A DNA stretch of 64,000 nucleotides from CBDCYS01 sp965226245 (GTDB lineage: Bacteria; Acidobacteriota; Terriglobia; Bryobacterales; UBA6623): assembly GCA_965226245.1 (NCBI GenBank), contig CBDDCL010000015.1, positions 3,038,001 through 3,102,000 on the forward strand. The letters run 5' to 3'. The notes beneath the pieces are model-generated. The model did no database searches and had not been told where the DNA came from. It was given only the letters and a program-made list of their open reading frames with translations. Positions within the stretch are counted from its first letter, which is position 1. Each line of letters begins with the position of its first letter. Positions 61,153 to 64,000 of this stretch are shown in pieces. The translations under genes and the position numbers were made by a program.

Positions 61153-61380
61153 CGTGAATTCCTTCTTGTTGACGTCGTCGTAATCGAGGATCGACCACGA
61201 CATGCCGATGAGCTCGTTTTCTTCGAGCTTTGAGACGACGGCCCGAGCAGCGTCCGGCCTCCAAGCGGTGTGTCAAGCGGGCAACTCAAGCGTCGATCTT
61301 CGCCGCGGACCGCAAAACGACTATAATGTGATGACGATTGCTATTGCCTGTTGCAAATCTTTCCCGCGCACGAGCTACAC

Positions 61381-61409
61381 TTGACATTGGAATCATGCGG
61401 GTATATACC
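61381..61409 (+). promoter_or_regulatory. Candidate promoter for the secreted-protein pair
   Basis: TTGACA (61381-61386), 17-nt spacer, TATACC (61404-61409), about 110 nt before the gene at 61519. The -35 is consensus and the -10 keeps TATA. The remainder of 61153-61518 contains no supported gene. Confidence 0.45.
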
Positions 61410-61518
61410 CCTTACTGGGTAGGAGGATGCCGGGTGCCTGTGGACTGACGCCCGTTCCGCGAACAGGAAACTATCGACGGCGTCCCGCCCGGCGGGCCTG
61501 CAAAGGAGATTCATCACA

Positions 61519-62346
61519 ATGCGAAATCGATTGAGAGGCGTAATCCTAGCTGGTGTTGCGGTTGCCATCGTGGCGCTTGTCCCGCCCAACACGAAATCGG
61601 CCGCCGCTCCTCCCCCGGAGTACAAGGCCGAGCGCACGCCCGACGGCAACCCGAACCTGAACGGTATTTGGCAAGCTCTGGGGTCGGCCCACTGGGACAT
61701 CGAGGGCCATGCCGCGCGATCAGGCCCGATCCTCTCACTCGGTGCGCTCGGGGCGATTCCAGCCGGTCTGGGCGTGGTGGAAGGCGGCGAGATTCCTTAC
61801 CAGCCATGGGCCTTGGAGAAGAAAAAAGAGAACCTGGAAAACTGGCTCACTCTCGATCCGGCGATCAAGTGCTACATGCCGGGCTTACCGCGCGCCACGT
61901 ACATGCCCTTCCCGTTTCAAATTGTGCAGACGCCCGAGCACATCTTGATCGCCTACGAGTTTGCCAGCGCCAGCCGCGTCGTCTATATGCAACGGCCGGA
62001 TTTCGAGGCCCCCGTCGACGCCTGGATGGGGCACTCGCGCGGCCACTGGGACGGCGAAACGCTGGTCATTGACGTGACAGCCCTCGTGGACCAGACTTGG
62101 TTCGACAGCTCCGGGAATTTCCATAGCGGCGCTTTGCACGTGGTCGAGCGTTACACGCCGATCGGCCCCAACGCTCTGATGTACGAGGCCACGATCGAGG
62201 ATGCGAAGGTGTTTACGCGTCCTTGGAAGATTAGCATGCCCCTCTACCGGCGGCTGGAAAAGAACGTGCAACTGCTGGAATTCAAGTGCGTGGAATTCGC
62301 CGAGGAACTGATGTACGGCCATCTTCGCAAGAAAACCAGCGAATGA
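61519..62346 (+). CDS. Secreted conserved protein, 'PNLNGIWQ' family
   Basis: Protein of 275 aa with a signal peptide (GVILAGVAVAIVALVPP) and AAAGGAG ribosome site. It opens RTPDGNPNLNGIWQALG, later WMGHSRGHWDGETLVIDVTA, the hallmark of a large family of secreted acidobacterial proteins of unknown function. The following gene shares RGHWEGNTLVVESANF and ERFTRVGPERISYEYTI (here ERYTPIGPNALMYEATI), so the two are paralogues 15 nt apart, probably one operon. Confidence 0.75.
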   Translation: MRNRLRGVILAGVAVAIVALVPPNTKSAAAPPPEYKAERTPDGNPNLNGIWQALGSAHWDIEGHAARSGPILSLGALGAIPAGLGVVEGGEIPYQPWALEKKKENLENWLTLDPAIKCYMPGLPRATYMPFPFQIVQTPEHILIAYEFASASRVVYMQRPDFEAPVDAWMGHSRGHWDGETLVIDVTALVDQTWFDSSGNFHSGALHVVERYTPIGPNALMYEATIEDAKVFTRPWKISMPLYRRLEKNVQLLEFKCVEFAEELMYGHLRKKTSE

Positions 62347-62361
62347 GGCCGGAGGCACGAG

Positions 62362-63516
62362 ATGAACAATCGATTCTTTTCGCGGCCGAGCAAAACCAGT
62401 AGCGACAGGCGCTCTTGCCTGTCCGGACGTAACAGCGCGGAATCGCAACAGACAGGTGATGTTCATCCGCGGTTAAGGGCCGCCAGCGCGTGGTCTCTTG
62501 CTTCAGCCAGTCTTCTGGCGGTCGTGATCGCAATCGCGCCGGCGGCGGCGCTCTGGGCCGCCGACCCGCTCGCCGCTGCCAGGACGGACACCTGGACTCC
62601 GCCAAAAACAGCCTGGGGCGAGCCCGATCTGCGCGGAGTCTGGGATTTCCGCACGATCACGCCCCTGGAACGCCCAACGGAGCTATCGGGGAAGGACATT
62701 CTGAGCGACCAGGAAGCCGCGGAATTCACAACACAGACACTCAAGCAACGCAATAAGGACCGCCGGACCACGGACGGCCTCACTGTTCGAGAGGACGTCA
62801 GGAACGCCTACAACCAGTTCTGGTGGGACTACGGAGACAAGCTCACCGAGGACAAGCGAACGTCACTGATTGTTGATCCGCCGGATGGAAGAATCCCTTC
62901 GCTGACACCTCTCGCTCAGAAAAGATACGACGAAATTCAGGCAGCCAGGGACCGTCCCGCCCACAGCCCAGTGGACCGCGGCGTGGCCGAGCGCTGCCTC
63001 CTTGGATTCAACGCCGGACCGCCCTACACGCCGAGCGCCTACAACAACAATGTCCACATCTTCCAAACTCCCGGCTACGCCGTGCTCCTGATCGAGATGG
63101 TCAACGACGCCCGCGTCGTCCCGCTGGACGGACGTCCGCATCCGCCCGAAGACATTCGTCAGTGGAGAGGGGATGCGCGTGGCCACTGGGAAGGCAATAC
63201 GTTGGTTGTCGAGTCGGCCAATTTCACCGGCAAGACGACGTTTCGAGGATCCGGCAGAAACATGCGTCTCACCGAGCGCTTTACCCGGGTGGGTCCTGAA
63301 AGAATCAGCTACGAATACACGATCGACGACCCCGAGTCCTTTACGAAACCCTGGACCGCTGTGATTCCCATGAAGAAGACCGGCCAACCGATGTTTGAAT
63401 ATGCCTGTCACGAAGGGAATTACGCCATGCTCACCATGCTCGAGGGCGCCCGCGCCGAAGACAAGGCCGCCGAAGAAGCCGCGAAGAAAGGGTCAAGCGA
63501 ACCAGCAGTCCCGTGA
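62362..63516 (+). CDS. Secreted conserved protein, paralogue, with a hairpin repeat before its signal peptide
   Basis: Protein of 384 aa. The first 50 residues include a stretch encoded by a dispersed hairpin (TSSDRRSCLSGRNSAES); the signal-peptide core ASASLLAVVIAIAPAAALWA comes only after residue 50. The mature part has WGEPDLRGVWDFRTITPLER, CLLGFNAGPPYTPSAYNNNV, HIFQTPGYAVLLIEMVNDAR, RGHWEGNTLVVESANF. The C-terminus is charged. Function unknown. The displaced signal peptide suggests insertion without loss of frame. Confidence 0.75.
   Translation: MNNRFFSRPSKTSSDRRSCLSGRNSAESQQTGDVHPRLRAASAWSLASASLLAVVIAIAPAAALWAADPLAAARTDTWTPPKTAWGEPDLRGVWDFRTITPLERPTELSGKDILSDQEAAEFTTQTLKQRNKDRRTTDGLTVREDVRNAYNQFWWDYGDKLTEDKRTSLIVDPPDGRIPSLTPLAQKRYDEIQAARDRPAHSPVDRGVAERCLLGFNAGPPYTPSAYNNNVHIFQTPGYAVLLIEMVNDARVVPLDGRPHPPEDIRQWRGDARGHWEGNTLVVESANFTGKTTFRGSGRNMRLTERFTRVGPERISYEYTIDDPESFTKPWTAVIPMKKTGQPMFEYACHEGNYAMLTMLEGARAEDKAAEEAAKKGSSEPAVP
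62404..62423 (+). repeat. GACAGGC hairpin inside the reading frame of a secreted protein
   Basis: GACAGGC (62404-62410), loop GCTCTT, GCCTGTC (62417-62423): a perfect 7-bp stem with the CTCT-type loop seen in other hairpin families of the window. Confidence 0.65.
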
Positions 63517-63600
63517 GCTCCAAGCCGGCGTCGTGCGGTGCGGTAGCCACGACGCACATTAGAGGGGTTGATTTGGCGCTCTTGAAAGTTTGTTGGGCTT

Positions 63601-63660
63601 GGCGGACTTGACCCCAGGCTCCCGCCTGGGGCTCTGCTGCTGCTTTCTGAAGTTTCCGCC
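63601..63660 (+). repeat. Hairpin repeat family 'GGACTTGACC...GGCTCTG', copy 3
   Basis: GGCGGACTTGACC, stem CCCCAGGC (partly shared with the flank), loop TCCC, stem GCCTGGGG, CTCTGCTGCTGCTTTCTGA, AAGTTTCCGCC. Same architecture as 37863-37922 but with a different stem. It occupies part of the gap between the secreted protein and the kinase; 63661-63813 is otherwise empty. Confidence 0.8.
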
Positions 63661-63813
63661 GTGTAGTTGAGAGTTGACAGGCATTGAGATCGTCGCCGCC
63701 GGTTTCTGAGTTGGCTGTTGATCCGTGTTCTTAGCCGGTCTCAGTGTACCAGGCGCTGTCAAGGCGGCCTCACCATGAACTGAACAACGCGGTATCCTAT
63801 TGCACAGGGAACC

Positions 63814-64000
63814 ATGATCGGTACCACCATCTCTCACTACAAGGTCACCGTCAAGCTCGGCGAGGGCGGGATGGGTGTCGTCTACAAGGCCGAGGACAGC
63901 AAGCTCGGCCGCTCTATTGCCCTCAAATTCCTCGCTGCCCATCTGCTGAAAGACGAGGAAGCCCGTAAGCGCTTCGATCGTGAGGCGAAGGCGGCAGCAG
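63814..64000 (+). CDS. Hanks-type Ser/Thr protein kinase, N-terminal part
   Basis: From ATG 63814 the frame is open to the window edge: MIGTTISHYKVTVKLGEGGM, GVVYKAEDSKLGRSIALKFL. The glycine-rich loop GEGGMGVVYKA and the catalytic Lys in IALK are intact. Acidobacterial kinases of this type usually continue with a transmembrane segment and WD40, TPR or TolB-like sensor repeats, which lie outside the window. Confidence 0.93.
   Translation, partial: MIGTTISHYKVTVKLGEGGMGVVYKAEDSKLGRSIALKFLAAHLLKDEEARKRFDREAKAAA

Overview
The window looks like a chromosomal piece of a GC-rich, Gram-negative soil-type bacterium, most likely an Acidobacteriota member near Bryobacterales/Solibacter. Pointers are lipid A genes with LpxI, PSD1 (DUF1549/DUF1553) and DUF1501 Tat proteins with c-type haem motifs, a Hanks-type Ser/Thr kinase, secreted 'PDLNG(I/V)W' proteins and a Tad secretion module. 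No 16S or ribosomal gene is present, so the assignment is inference; Planctomycetota or Verrucomicrobiota are less likely alternatives.

Layout. 0-5 kb: edge of a cytochrome c/PSD1 gene, a group II intron tail, an IS256 element, then decaying toxin-antitoxin loci (hicBA, vapBC, a lone CopG-type antitoxin) around a NucS-like nuclease gene. 5-9.7 kb (minus): tightly overlapping operon fabZ-lpxA-lpxI-Gfo/Idh oxidoreductase-TonB protein. 10-14 kb: M20 peptidase and a Tlc/MFS-like transporter. 14-20.7 kb: a Cus-type copper/silver efflux operon behind a small Cys/His-rich secreted protein. 20.7-24.1 kb: repeat-rich zone with a FecR remnant, a group II intron RT fragment and an internally deleted IS. 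24.1-30.4 kb (minus): DUF1501, cytochrome b, molybdopterin oxidoreductase and PSD1 cytochrome, probably one exported redox unit. 30.6-32.4 kb: transposase relics. 32.4-36.9 kb (minus): two glutamine synthetases, one lacking the Asp50 loop, and a second NucS-like protein. 38-45 kb: membrane patatin, then cpaB-tadA-tadB-tadC. 45-50.5 kb: haloalkane dehalogenase, DUF4202 protein, a group II intron with a broken RT, a second DUF1501 protein. 50.5-53.2 kb: gene-poor repeats with a RAYT fragment. 53.2-55.7 kb: a large secreted HExxH protein. 56-59.2 kb: tRNA-Asn, integrase remnant carrying a fresh IS4-type insertion, tRNA-Lys 3' fragment, complete Xre-RES toxin-antitoxin pair. 59.5-64 kb: MBL-fold hydrolase, two paralogous secreted proteins and the start of a Ser/Thr kinase.

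The most unusual feature is a population of short dispersed repeats. At least ten families recur. Many are hairpins whose stem sequence changes while pairing and flanks are kept; one 111-bp palindrome occurs three times; arrays of a 'TCAACGG' motif sit at gene starts and ends. Copies lie inside reading frames just ahead of signal peptides, split a FecR gene without closing its frame, and serve as the landing site of the group II intron. A second theme is probable leaderless transcription: three genes have promoter-like hexamers whose predicted start of transcription coincides with the start codon.
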